Source of the DNA: Chitinophagaceae bacterium UBA7600
GTDB taxonomy: Bacteria; Bacteroidota; Bacteroidia; Chitinophagales; Chitinophagaceae
Direction: 5' to 3'
Length of the DNA: 33,664 nucleotides
Assembly: GCA_002478885.1 (NCBI GenBank)
Contig: DLKC01000050.1
Coordinates: 1-33,664 of the forward strand
This document shows positions 7,993-15,954 of the stretch, one piece after another. The notes beneath the pieces were generated by a model, which saw nothing but the letters and a program-made list of their open reading frames with translations, had not been told where the DNA came from and did no database searches. Each line of letters opens with the position of its first letter. Position 1 is the first letter of the stretch. A program made the translations under genes and the position numbers.

Positions 7993-9261
7993 ATGGATCC
8001 CGGGTCTAAAGGTTGGCTGAAAGAATATCTTGAGTTCAGGCAGGAATTGCTTCAGGATATAACAACGCAACGGCAAAAACTATCGCTTCCTGATCATTCC
8101 TTATACCGCATCGTGCAACCTACCGGCCTGATGTATGGTCAGCCAGTTAGCTCATTTGATCATCCGGATTCGGCAGGTTGGGATGAAAAGGACAGAATGA
8201 AAGTTCTTCTGGCGGAAAGCCTGATCAGCAGTTCACTGCTCTTTCACGATAAACCAATCCAGTCAGCAGATGAAATGTCGGCGGTGACATTGAAGACGCT
8301 GGAGAGTATCACGAACTTCTATGCTCATGTGTTTCCGGAACTGGCTACTCCAACCAAGACCCTGTTTGGCAGGAAGAAAACATCGATGGAACTGGCGGAG
8401 CGAATCCTGGATCGCCGCATTGAACATGCCCGAACCGTCAAAGGGAATTTCTGGGTACAGTTTTTCCACAACAGCCTGCTCTTCCTCGACATTTTCATTT
8501 TTGGTCAATGGATTCACACCAATGCTGACAAGATTGTTGCGGATTTCTTCAAGTATGAGCGTGAGGAATTGCGCACCTCCGTGGTACGCATCATGGCAGC
8601 AGCAGCCCATGCCAATCATGTTGTAGAGTTTGAAGAAAGGAAGCTGCTGGAATATTTCCTGCAAACGGCGAACCTCTCGCCGGAGAAGAAAAAGGAATGT
8701 CAGGATATTTTTGAACGTGGTATTTCCGTCGAAGAAATCAACTTACCCACAAACAATTCATGGATTCTGAAGAAGTACTTCCTGGAGATGGCTATTCTGA
8801 CAATCTGGGCGGATAAAAAGGTAGAACAACTTGAGCTGGATTTTTTAAAACGATTGGCTGATTCTATTGGCTTCTCCGATGATGACCTTGAGAACAGCAT
8901 GATGGCCATTGAGGGATTTGTGCTTGAACATTGGGATGATCTGATGTACCTCCAGGACAAGAAAGACTATGAGGAGGTCACTAAAATCTTCATGCAGCGC
9001 ATGTCCAGGGTTACTGACAAGCACCGCGGCCGCCTGATGAATGAGGCCAAGGGATCGGATGAGTTGATGTCGCTGCTTACAAGGGCCAAATCACATGAAT
9101 TGAGTGAAGACGAAAAGAAAAAACTCCGGGTATTACTCATCGATATGCTCAAATCCATACCGACGTTCGTGATCATATCATTGCCTCAGCGGTTCCTGAC
9201 CTTGCCGATTCTGATGCAAATACTGCCTAAGAATTTTATCAGCGATACGCTGAATCATTAG
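7993..9261 (+). CDS. TerB-like domain protein with LETM1-like C-terminus
   Basis: The 422-residue product has no signal peptide. The N-terminal 150 residues are not recognised. Residues about 195-310 look like a TerB-type helical domain: acidic helices with 'MAAAAHANHVVEFEERKLLEYF', then 'AILTIWADKKVEQLELDFLKRLADSIGFSDDDLE', the repeated A-x-D-x-x-V-x-x-x-E pattern of metal-binding TerB. The C-terminus 'VLLIDMLKSIPTFVIISLPQRFLTLPILMQILPKNF' is hydrophobic and resembles the LETM1 core (S-x-P-x-x-x-x-x-x-P-x-G/R-x-x-x-L-P-x-x-x-x-x-x-P). It may be a membrane-associated ion homeostasis or envelope stress protein. It converges on a TerC-family gene with a four-base overlap of the stops. Domain calls are by pattern; TerB is moderately sure. 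Confidence 0.7.
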   Translation: MDPGSKGWLKEYLEFRQELLQDITTQRQKLSLPDHSLYRIVQPTGLMYGQPVSSFDHPDSAGWDEKDRMKVLLAESLISSSLLFHDKPIQSADEMSAVTLKTLESITNFYAHVFPELATPTKTLFGRKKTSMELAERILDRRIEHARTVKGNFWVQFFHNSLLFLDIFIFGQWIHTNADKIVADFFKYEREELRTSVVRIMAAAAHANHVVEFEERKLLEYFLQTANLSPEKKKECQDIFERGISVEEINLPTNNSWILKKYFLEMAILTIWADKKVEQLELDFLKRLADSIGFSDDDLENSMMAIEGFVLEHWDDLMYLQDKKDYEEVTKIFMQRMSRVTDKHRGRLMNEAKGSDELMSLLTRAKSHELSEDEKKKLRVLLIDMLKSIPTFVIISLPQRFLTLPILMQILPKNFISDTLNH

Positions 9262-10268
9262 AGCTCCTTCGAGGTTTCTTCCTTCTTGGGGACAAGAATG
9301 GAGAACACAATCGACAGGGTAAGGGTTGCAATGATGACCCCAAAAGACATCATGACGGGTATTTCGATGTCCCAGATCTCAAGCAACATTTTAGCGCCTA
9401 TGAAGAAAAGGATAATAGAAAGTCCCTTTTGAAGGAGGTAAAATTTGTCAATAATACCAGCCAGCATGAAGAACATGGCGCGAAGGCCCATTACCGCAAA
9501 GATGTTGGAAGTATAAATCAGGAATTCATTTTGCGTGATGGCAAACGCAGCAGGGATGGAGTCAACCGCAAAAATAAGGTCCGTAGTCTCGATGAGGACA
9601 ATGACCAGGAACAGGGGGGTGAAGAGAAACTTACCAGACTGAATTACCCAGAAATTTCCGCTGGCATCATCGTTGCTGATGGGCAGGTACTTTTGGCAGA
9701 AACGCATGATCGGGTTCTTCTCCGGATCAATCTTCTCGTCGCTGTCTTCGAAATAAATCTTAATACCTGAGTATATCAGGAACACGCCGAACACGTACAG
9801 GATCCATTTGAATTTGTGAATGAGCAACGCCCCCACGAAAATGAATATGCCACGGAAAACGACGGCGCCAAGAATTCCCCAAAACAGAGTTTTGTGATAG
9901 TACTCTTCCTTCACTTTGAAGTATTTCAAAATGAGCAGGATAACAAAAATGTTGTCTACAGAAAGAGCATACTCAGTAAGGTATGCGGAGAAATACTCAA
10001 TGGCGGCATCCGTGCCTGAAGTGACCTGCTTAACGCCTTCTTCGATAATTTCGTAAGGCCCGGACCTATAAACCAGATATCCGAAAAGGGTAGAAATAAT
10101 TACCCAAAATACGGATTGAATCAAGGCCGATTTAGTCGTGATCTTATGGGCGGTTTTGTGAAAAACACCGAGATCAAGAAGGAGAAATACCACGATGATT
10201 ATTCCGAACAAGCCAAATAATAAGCTCTCGGAACTAATCTGGGTACCGAATAACGAGAAAAGAAGCAT
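9258..10268 (-). CDS. TerC/Alx-family integral membrane protein
   Basis: The 336-residue protein has about nine hydrophobic segments. It carries TerC hallmarks: LDLGVFHK in the first helices, 'ALSVDNIFVILLILKYFKV' (the conserved SxDN pair), 'GILGAVVFRGIFIFVGALL', 'VIVLIETTDLIFAVDSIPAAFAI' (acidic E/D and D-S-I-P motifs) and 'FAVMGLRAMFF'. Family members export Mn(II) or assist metal loading of exported proteins; some sit in tellurite-resistance sets. ATG at 10266-10268 is chosen; the codon before it is an in-frame GTG (10271). An intrinsic terminator lies only about 28 bases upstream, so expression must read through it. Its 3' end overlaps the TerB-like gene. Confidence 0.9.
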   Translation of the reverse strand: MLLFSLFGTQISSESLLFGLFGIIIVVFLLLDLGVFHKTAHKITTKSALIQSVFWVIISTLFGYLVYRSGPYEIIEEGVKQVTSGTDAAIEYFSAYLTEYALSVDNIFVILLILKYFKVKEEYYHKTLFWGILGAVVFRGIFIFVGALLIHKFKWILYVFGVFLIYSGIKIYFEDSDEKIDPEKNPIMRFCQKYLPISNDDASGNFWVIQSGKFLFTPLFLVIVLIETTDLIFAVDSIPAAFAITQNEFLIYTSNIFAVMGLRAMFFMLAGIIDKFYLLQKGLSIILFFIGAKMLLEIWDIEIPVMMSFGVIIATLTLSIVFSILVPKKEETSKEL

Positions 10269-10295
10269 CACCTTTTTTTAACCGCTCTTTAGCCT

Positions 10296-10334
10296 AAAAA
10301 AAAGTGATTACCGGTCAATTGGGCCAATAATCAC
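10296..10334 (-). terminator. Strong minus-strand terminator between fur and terC, possible attenuator
   Basis: On the minus strand GTGATTATTGG pairs with CCGGTAATCAC (11 bp with two G-U pairs, nine-base loop, 10304-10334), followed by eight U residues (10296-10303). It is 100 bases past the stop of the Fur-family gene but only about 28 bases before the terC start, leaving no room for a promoter between them. It therefore either limits readthrough from fur into terC or acts as an attenuator in a terC leader. Confidence 0.75.
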
Positions 10335-10433
10335 CTCCCGTAAACTCCAAAGCTATGAATTATAATTAAACCCTGAAACTTAGCGTTCTTTCATACACCT
10401 CGGCAGGCAAAAGGAAACCAAAAAATACCCTGA

Positions 10434-10850
10434 TTATTCGCATTTTGGGCAAATTCCCTGTATTAGCAGGTTAAATTCCCTGGCCTGGTAGCCCTTTGGC
10501 AGCACCACCGCCGGGATATTTGCATCGGAGATACACTCCGTATGCCCGCAGCGGAGGCACTTAAAGTGCGTGTGCTCGTGGTGGTGTTCGGTATGTGAGC
10601 AATGGTCATTGCACAAAGCATACTTTAGGACACCTTCATTGTCGAGTACTTTGTGCACCACACCCTTGTCAACAAAAGTCTTTAATGTCCGATAGACCGT
10701 CACCCGATCGTAGGTGCTGGATATTTCTTTCTCAATGTCTGAATAGGACAGGGCATAGCCACGCTGAACAAACAAGCGTAGAATATCGGAGCGGCTTGCC
10801 GTACTACGCAGGCGATATGCTTTCAAAATCTGGTCATCGGATGTCTTCAT
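10434..10850 (-). CDS. Fur-family metal-dependent transcriptional regulator
   Basis: The 138-residue protein has an N-terminal winged helix (RSTASRSDILRLF; recognition helix YDRVTVYRTLKTFVDKGVV). Its C-terminal dimer/metal domain has a His-rich stretch (CSHTEHHHEHTHFKC) and two CxxC zinc motifs, CLRCGHTEC and CPKC at the end. The layout fits Fur or Zur; the His cluster before CLRC leans to Zur/Fur rather than PerR, but the metal cannot be fixed. An ATG at 10863-10865 is also in frame, but the ATG at 10850 overlaps the exporter's TGA as ATGA. It is co-transcribed after the ABC exporter gene. Confidence 0.9.
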   Translation of the reverse strand: MKTSDDQILKAYRLRSTASRSDILRLFVQRGYALSYSDIEKEISSTYDRVTVYRTLKTFVDKGVVHKVLDNEGVLKYALCNDHCSHTEHHHEHTHFKCLRCGHTECISDANIPAVVLPKGYQAREFNLLIQGICPKCE

Positions 10851-12637
10851 GTCCTGGATTCCCATTGCAAGGTGACCAAGTTACGATAAATGCCATTTTC
10901 AACTTTAATGAGCTCTTCGTGCCGCCCAGACTCGGCAATTCGTCCGTCCTTAACAACAAGAATACGATCTGCCTCCCGAATGGTGCTGAGCCGATGGGCA
11001 ATGACGAGTGTGGTTCGGTTCTTCATCAGTTTCTCCAGGGCATCCTGAACGAGTTGCTCGGAGTGGGCATCGAGAGAACTGGTTGCCTCATCAAGTATGA
11101 GAATGGATGGGTTCTTCAGGATAGCGCGCGCAATGGCCACGCGCTGTCGCTGACCGCCTGACAACTTTACGCCACGATCGCCCACCAGGGTGTCAAACTT
11201 TTCCGGAAAACCCTCAATGAATTCCAGCGCATTCGCTTGCCTTGCTGCCAGTTCTATGTCAGCAGGGGTGGCGTGGGGATTACCATAAGCAATATTCTCC
11301 CGGATGGTACCTCCAAAAAGCATTACTTCCTGTGGAACGATGCCGATGTTTTCCCGGAAAGCGGACAATCCATATGTGCTAATGTCTTTTCCATCGGCGC
11401 GAATAACGCCTGTACCCAACGGGTAGAAGCGCATAAGCAAACTGATAATGGTTGATTTTCCGGATCCACTTGGCCCGACAAGGGCAACTTTTTCGCCCGG
11501 GCTTACTGAAAAGGATATGGACTTCAGAACCGTTACATCAGCCCGCGTGGGATATGAGAATTCTACCCGCTCAAATTCCAGTGCGCCCGAAAGCTTTAGT
11601 GAACGGTGTGAGTTATTCTGCTCATCAACATGCGACAGAATTTCGAGTATACGTTCGGAGGCACCGATGGAGCGCTGCAGCTGGCTGTAGATGTCTCCAA
11701 GACCAGCGATGGATCCGCCGATAAACGTGGTATACAACACAAAAGAGAGCAATTCACCTACAGTCATCTCTCCTGATTGAACGAGATACCCTCCATACCA
11801 GATTACGCCGACAATGCCGCCGAAAAGGGCGAGAATCGTGAAGGAGATAAACAAACCCCGATACTTAGCCGTGTGAATCGCCGTGGTTACCACTTCACGC
11901 AATGACTTCTTATAACGTGCTGCCTCAAACAATTCGTTGGTGAACGATTTTACCACGGCAATGGATTGTAAGGTTTCCTCAACAATCACGTTGGTGCCAG
12001 CCAACTGATCCTGTGTCTTCTTGGAGAGCTTGCGGATGAATTTTCCAAAGAATAAGGCTCCGATTACCAACAACGGAAAAGTAAGAATCATGAATAAGGC
12101 CAACTTGGGCGTAAGCACGAAAATGATGGTGACGCCAATGGTAAGCACCAATACCTGTCGCAGCAGTTCGGCCAGGGTGATGGTAAAAGTGTCTTGTAAC
12201 GTGCTGACGTCGGAGGTAATCCGACTGAGAAGTTCACCCACGCGGCTGCGGTCGAAGAAGGTCATGGGCAGCCATATGATTTTCTCATACACAGTCGAGC
12301 GGATGTCTGCCAAGGTGCGCTCGCTGACAATGGAAAACGTATAGACCCTTACAAAAGAGAAGACACCCTGAGCCACCAAAATTCCCATGAGGGCCAGGGC
12401 AATCTGATTGATACTGGTAAGCACAAATCCCCCTTTGCCCGATGCCACATCCAATAACTTGCCTGCGAGGTAAGGAAACGTAAGCACCGTGGCACTCGTG
12501 AACACGAGGGCAACTAATCCGATGATAAAGTTGATACGATAAGGTATTACAAACCGGAAGATGCCGAGCAACTTTTTCAGGCTGCTGGCGGTAATGGGTT
12601 TCTTTTCTCCGTCGTCGACCGGTTTATATCTTGCCAT
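10847..12637 (-). CDS. MsbA-type ABC exporter, fused membrane and ATPase domains
   Basis: The 596-residue half-transporter has six membrane helices in residues about 25-320 (FRFVIPYRINFIIGLVALVF, FSFVRVYTFSIVSERTLADI and so on). The ATPase half has Walker A GPSGSGKST (about 385), Q-loop 'GIVPQEVMLFGGTIRENIAYG', signature LSGGQRQRVAIARAIL, Walker B SILILDEATSSLD and H-loop IAHRLST. Homodimers of this type flip lipids or expel drugs across the inner membrane. The substrate is not evident. A TACTTTTG lies on the minus strand (12649-12642) four bases before the ATG, so the transcript may be nearly leaderless. It is followed by fur with a four-base overlap. Confidence 0.93.
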   Translation of the reverse strand: MARYKPVDDGEKKPITASSLKKLLGIFRFVIPYRINFIIGLVALVFTSATVLTFPYLAGKLLDVASGKGGFVLTSINQIALALMGILVAQGVFSFVRVYTFSIVSERTLADIRSTVYEKIIWLPMTFFDRSRVGELLSRITSDVSTLQDTFTITLAELLRQVLVLTIGVTIIFVLTPKLALFMILTFPLLVIGALFFGKFIRKLSKKTQDQLAGTNVIVEETLQSIAVVKSFTNELFEAARYKKSLREVVTTAIHTAKYRGLFISFTILALFGGIVGVIWYGGYLVQSGEMTVGELLSFVLYTTFIGGSIAGLGDIYSQLQRSIGASERILEILSHVDEQNNSHRSLKLSGALEFERVEFSYPTRADVTVLKSISFSVSPGEKVALVGPSGSGKSTIISLLMRFYPLGTGVIRADGKDISTYGLSAFRENIGIVPQEVMLFGGTIRENIAYGNPHATPADIELAARQANALEFIEGFPEKFDTLVGDRGVKLSGGQRQRVAIARAILKNPSILILDEATSSLDAHSEQLVQDALEKLMKNRTTLVIAHRLSTIREADRILVVKDGRIAESGRHEELIKVENGIYRNLVTLQWESRT

Positions 12638-12677
12638 GCAGCAAAAGTAGTCGATTCAACCCGCTCGCGCTCGGTGA

Positions 12678-13250
12678 TCAGTTTACCTGACCCTGAATGT
12701 TGAATCGGATGGTATCGCTGCCGGCCATTTTCTCAAATCCGGCAATGCTGTATTGGCTGAGCACAGCCTGCTTGTTCTCCTCATCGAATTCGAGTGTGAG
12801 TTTTCGCTCAGTGCTGTAGAGTAAGTTGGTTTCCAGCATGGTGGCTTCAAGCCGCTTCAGGTGGTCTTTGTCCCGATAAAAGAGACGAATCAGGGGAACC
12901 GGTGCGCCTGGAGCTGCATATTGACGTATATAGAGGTTGCTGGAAGGATCATCAATAGAATCCTGTAACGCGTAGGCGTTCTTATAGGCAGGTTTGTTGA
13001 CCAACTCCAGTTCCATGAAGATTTCCAATTCACGGGCCCAAATGCTTCGGGTTGGCAGGAACGTAGAATCCGATTGATTTTGATCCATCACCGCCACCTT
13101 GGTCAGGTGACGCTGCTCACTGCTGAGCTGGTCGACCTGCCGGTCAATCATTCCCCGAAAATCCAGAATTTTCTCTGTTTGTGTGGTTGCCTGCTGGCAA
13201 CCTGTGGTCATAGCTGCCACGAAGAACAGCAACGTCTTAAACATCCTCAT
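12678..13250 (-). CDS. Lipoprotein of unknown function downstream of CCG Fe-S gene
   Basis: The 190-residue product begins MRMFKTLLFFVAAMTTGC, a lipoprotein signal peptide with lipobox MTTGC, so it is probably membrane anchored. The rest is soluble and polar (QLSSEQRHLTKVAVMDQNQ; ending GSDTIRFNIQGQVN) with no family I recognise. The frame continues upstream to 13364 inside the preceding gene, but that part lacks a signal peptide. The ATG at 13248-13250 begins two bases after the previous TGA. The tight spacing suggests co-transcription with the Fe-S genes; a link to electron transfer is only positional. Confidence 0.75.
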   Translation of the reverse strand: MRMFKTLLFFVAAMTTGCQQATTQTEKILDFRGMIDRQVDQLSSEQRHLTKVAVMDQNQSDSTFLPTRSIWARELEIFMELELVNKPAYKNAYALQDSIDDPSSNLYIRQYAAPGAPVPLIRLFYRDKDHLKRLEATMLETNLLYSTERKLTLEFDEENKQAVLSQYSIAGFEKMAGSDTIRFNIQGQVN

Positions 13251-13252
13251 CC

Positions 13253-14035
13253 TCAAAGACCCTGTCGTTCGACAATCAATTCGGCCAGATCCCGGACAAC
13301 GATTTGTCCTTCCTTCTCCTTGTTCTTGACCCCGTCGCTCATCATCGTCATACAGAACGGACAAGCGACGGCAATGGTGGAGGCTCCGGTGTTAATGGCT
13401 TCTTCGGCCCGTTCGATATTGATGTCTTTGTTTCCTTTTTCTGGTTCTTTGAACATTTGCGCACCGCCTGCGCCACAGCACAGCCCGTTGGTTTTGCACC
13501 GCTTCATCTCCACCAGGTCGGCATCGAGGGCCTCTAATACTTCGCGCGGTGCCTCATAGATATTGTTGGCCCTGCCGAGATAGCAGGAGTCGTGGTATGT
13601 AATCTTGCGACCCTGAAATCCCGAAGTGCCGGTCATTTTGATTTTACCCTCGCGGATCAGTTCATTGATGAACGTTGTATGGTGGATTACTTCGTATGTT
13701 CCGCCCAGCTCCGGATATTCATTCTTCAGGGTATTGAAACAATGCGGGCAGGTGGTCACTATCTTTTTTACCTGATAACCATTCAGCACCGTAATGTTGC
13801 TCATGGCTTGCATTTGAAAAAGAAACTCATTACCGGCCCGTCTTGCAGGGTCGCCCGTGCAGGTTTCTTCTGGACCGAGTACGGCAAACTTCGTTCCGAC
13901 GGCCTGAAGGATTTTTACAAAAGCTTTGGTCACTCGTTTGGCCCTGTCGTCAAAAGATCCGGCACAACCAACCCAGAAAACAATCTCAGGTGATTCGCCT
14001 TTTGCGGTCATTTCGGCCAGTGTGGGTACATTCAT
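13253..14035 (-). CDS. CCG-domain Fe-S protein, heterodisulfide reductase subunit B-like
   Basis: The 260-residue product starts MNVPTLAEMTAKGESPEIVFWVGC; an in-frame ATG at 14095 would add 20 residues overlapping the next gene. It has two cysteine-rich CCG modules: FWVGCAGSF ... TTCPHCFNTLKNEYP, and YHDSCYLGR ... GLCCGAGGAQM ... ACPFCMTMM. Such modules bind a [4Fe-4S] cluster or act on quinone/disulfide in HdrB/D, GlpC, LutA and related proteins. The membrane Fe-S protein at 14505-15812 is its likely partner. Together they would pass electrons between a soluble donor and the quinone pool. It is soluble, cytoplasmic. The electron donor is not known. Confidence 0.9.
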   Translation of the reverse strand: MNVPTLAEMTAKGESPEIVFWVGCAGSFDDRAKRVTKAFVKILQAVGTKFAVLGPEETCTGDPARRAGNEFLFQMQAMSNITVLNGYQVKKIVTTCPHCFNTLKNEYPELGGTYEVIHHTTFINELIREGKIKMTGTSGFQGRKITYHDSCYLGRANNIYEAPREVLEALDADLVEMKRCKTNGLCCGAGGAQMFKEPEKGNKDINIERAEEAINTGASTIAVACPFCMTMMSDGVKNKEKEGQIVVRDLAELIVERQGL

Positions 14036-14045
14036 GGAAGTAGTA

Positions 14046-14495
14046 TTAAGCTCCGAATTGACGGAAGTGATGATCAAGGTGTTTATACATACCAATGCCC
14101 CACTCGTGTGGGCTTAAGGGGCCAAAGAACGGATGGGGATGTTTGGTTACGCCAGCCTCTCCGGCGGCAGCAAACTGAATGATCTTTACACGCAACTGCT
14201 CCTTTTCACGATGAAAATCCCGGGCAGATTCCACTTTCAACTCATTACTGGTGGGGCTGGACTGGCCAAAGGGTTTTTCGTTGGAGTAATTGGCCCGAAA
14301 CAAAGGACCGATGATTCTACCAATGAATACGCGCTTTGGCTGAATGATACCGGAAGCCATATCCATCGCGCTGTTGCAATGGGCCAGCATTTGGTCGACG
14401 GACATCGTACCCCATTGACGCGGTGATTCAGGTGTAATGCGGTTCAGCCGGTCGACGACCTCCTGCAATCCTGCTGTTTCAAAAAGACTCTTCAT
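14046..14495 (-). CDS. DUF1569 (DinB-like four-helix) protein
   Basis: The 149-residue protein reads MKSLFETAGLQEVVDRLNRITPES, then W..MSVDQMLAHCNSAMDMA, and ends 'PFFGPLSPHEWGIGMYKHLDHHFRQFGA'. The W-(T)-MS-x-x-Q-M-L-x-H-C and L-x-x-x-E-W-x-x-x-x-x-K-H-L-D-H-H patterns are DUF1569 signatures, related to DinB/YfiT metal-binding four-helix proteins. Likely metal ligands are His in LAHC and the H-x-x-H-H near the end. Function of the family is unknown. It sits between two Fe-S partner genes, 10 bases on each side, so it is co-transcribed with them. Confidence 0.85.
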   Translation of the reverse strand: MKSLFETAGLQEVVDRLNRITPESPRQWGTMSVDQMLAHCNSAMDMASGIIQPKRVFIGRIIGPLFRANYSNEKPFGQSSPTSNELKVESARDFHREKEQLRVKIIQFAAAGEAGVTKHPHPFFGPLSPHEWGIGMYKHLDHHFRQFGA

Positions 14496-14504
14496 GGAAT
14501 CAGA

Positions 14505-15812
14505 TTATTCGTTGGCCCATTTGAAACGATCGCTGGGCGGAAATTTCCACGGCGCAAAACTCGTTTCAATATTCTGAAACATGCCATTCCATTGTGCGGG
14601 GGCACCAGATTCCTCCATAGACACATATCGACGCATCTCCAGAATAATATCCAGCGGATTGATCAGCACAGGACATGCTTCTACGCAGGCATTGCAACTG
14701 GTACACGCGTTGATTTCTTCACGACTTATATAGGTGTCGAGCAAAAATTTTCCATCCTGTAGTCCTTTACCACCCTTGGCGATGCTGTTGCCAACTTCCT
14801 CCATGCGGTCGCGGACATCCATCATGATCTTGCGCGGCGACAATTTTTTTCCGGTTAGGTTCGCCGGGCATTCTGCGGTGCAACGACCACATTCAGTACA
14901 GGAATAGGCGGCTGCCAGTTGATTCCAGGTAAGGTCATTGATGTCTTTGGCGCCGAACCGGCCCGGCTCACCGGCAGGCGCAGCATCCGCTGGAGCAATG
15001 CCTAACATCGATTTTACTTCCCGGGTTACGACTGGCATGTTGTTGATTTGACCTTTAGGCTCCAGCCTGGCGTAGTAGGTATTCACAAACGCCATGAAGA
15101 TGTGGAGGTGTTTGGAATAGGTAACATACACGGCAAATCCCAGGATACCCAATATGTGAAACCACCAGGCGGATCGTTCAATAACATGAAGGGCATCCTG
15201 GCTCAGGTTCGAAAACAAAGGCATCAGAAATGAACTGAAGAATAAGGTACCGGTTGCGGTGTAGTGCTCGGAATGTACCTGTAATAGTTGATCGCAGGCA
15301 TTCATCGTGAAAATGGCTGACATCAACACGATCTCAGTGATCAGAATGAGATTGGCATCCAGCAAGGGCCAACCGGTAAGTTCGGGTGAACGAAACCGGG
15401 GCACCTTTATCACGTTGCGGCGGATTAGAAACACCACACAGGCCAACAGTACGGCCAGGGCAAGAAACTCAAAGAAATTCATCAACAGGTTATACATCGA
15501 TCCCAGATAGGGAGCGAAGATCCGGTGCGTTCCTGCAAGGCCGTCGATCACAAACTCAAGCACTTCCAGGTTGATGATCAGGAATCCCGCATATATAAAG
15601 AAGTGAAGTGTGGCGGGGATCATCTTCTTGAACATCTTCTTTTGCCCGAAGGCAACAAGGAGTACGTTATTCCATCTTTCTCCGCTTCGATCATTCACCG
15701 GATTAGCCTTGCCTAAGCGGATATTATCCCTGATCCGAAGCACCCGGCTGCGTATGATAAAGGCGGCAAATGCCAGAACAAGGAAAAAGAGTAACTGTGG
15801 GACGAATGCCAT
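14505..15812 (-). CDS. Membrane-bound 4Fe-4S protein (FadF/HdrC-like, NarI-type membrane part)
   Basis: The 435-residue protein has about five hydrophobic segments in residues 1-260 (QLLFFLVLAFAAFIIR; ATLHFFIYAGFLIINLEVLEF; FFEFLALAVLLACVVFLI; ILGILGFAVYVTYSKHLHIF). Histidines there could bind heme as in NarI-like domains. Two ferredoxin motifs follow, CTECGRCTAECP (about 317) and CTSCNACVEACP (about 373), each with four cysteines for a [4Fe-4S] cluster. No CCG module is fused, unlike full FadF proteins; the CCG part is the separate protein at 13253-14035. The pair probably reduces or oxidises menaquinone. It is the first gene of the minus-strand cluster. Confidence 0.9.
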   Translation of the reverse strand: MAFVPQLLFFLVLAFAAFIIRSRVLRIRDNIRLGKANPVNDRSGERWNNVLLVAFGQKKMFKKMIPATLHFFIYAGFLIINLEVLEFVIDGLAGTHRIFAPYLGSMYNLLMNFFEFLALAVLLACVVFLIRRNVIKVPRFRSPELTGWPLLDANLILITEIVLMSAIFTMNACDQLLQVHSEHYTATGTLFFSSFLMPLFSNLSQDALHVIERSAWWFHILGILGFAVYVTYSKHLHIFMAFVNTYYARLEPKGQINNMPVVTREVKSMLGIAPADAAPAGEPGRFGAKDINDLTWNQLAAAYSCTECGRCTAECPANLTGKKLSPRKIMMDVRDRMEEVGNSIAKGGKGLQDGKFLLDTYISREEINACTSCNACVEACPVLINPLDIILEMRRYVSMEESGAPAQWNGMFQNIETSFAPWKFPPSDRFKWANE

Positions 15813-15890
15813 GGAAAGGAGTTAATGATTCAAATTAACCAACAAAATCGGGAAAATGTGTGCCAATCGGGGTTTGTGAACATTGATAAT

Positions 15891-15920
15891 TTGCACCATT
15901 TCTAATTTTATCTACTTTTG
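15891..15920 (+). promoter_or_regulatory. Promoter of the tRNA-Phe gene
   Basis: TTTG (15891-15894) and TACTTTTG (15913-15920) are separated by 18 bases, close to the Bacteroidota consensus TTTG-N19-TAnnTTTG. The predicted start near 15927 is about 28 bases before the tRNA. Confidence 0.65.
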
Positions 15921-15926
15921 TGGCCC

Positions 15927-15948
15927 GTCTGCTGAAAGCAGACTTTTT
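15927..15948 (+). terminator. Terminator-like hairpin between promoter and tRNA-Phe
   Basis: GTCTGC-TGAAA-GCAGAC forms a perfect six-base-pair hairpin followed by five T residues. It starts where transcription is predicted to begin, so it could hardly stop transcripts from that promoter. It may be a 5' leader structure or the terminator of read-through from upstream. Its placement is odd. Confidence 0.45.
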
Positions 15949-15954
15949 ATACCC

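Noticed and set aside
10335..10433. yybP-ykoY manganese riboswitch before terC
   Set aside because: The conserved core of that class cannot be recognised by eye on the minus strand; only the terminator is supported.
10595..11161. 188-codon plus-strand frame
   Set aside because: It is antisense to fur and the ABC exporter, both of which have clear motifs; the translation has no domain pattern.
12678..13364. Longer version of the lipoprotein gene starting at 13364
   Set aside because: The first 38 codons lie inside the CCG Fe-S gene and would bury the signal peptide that begins at 13250.
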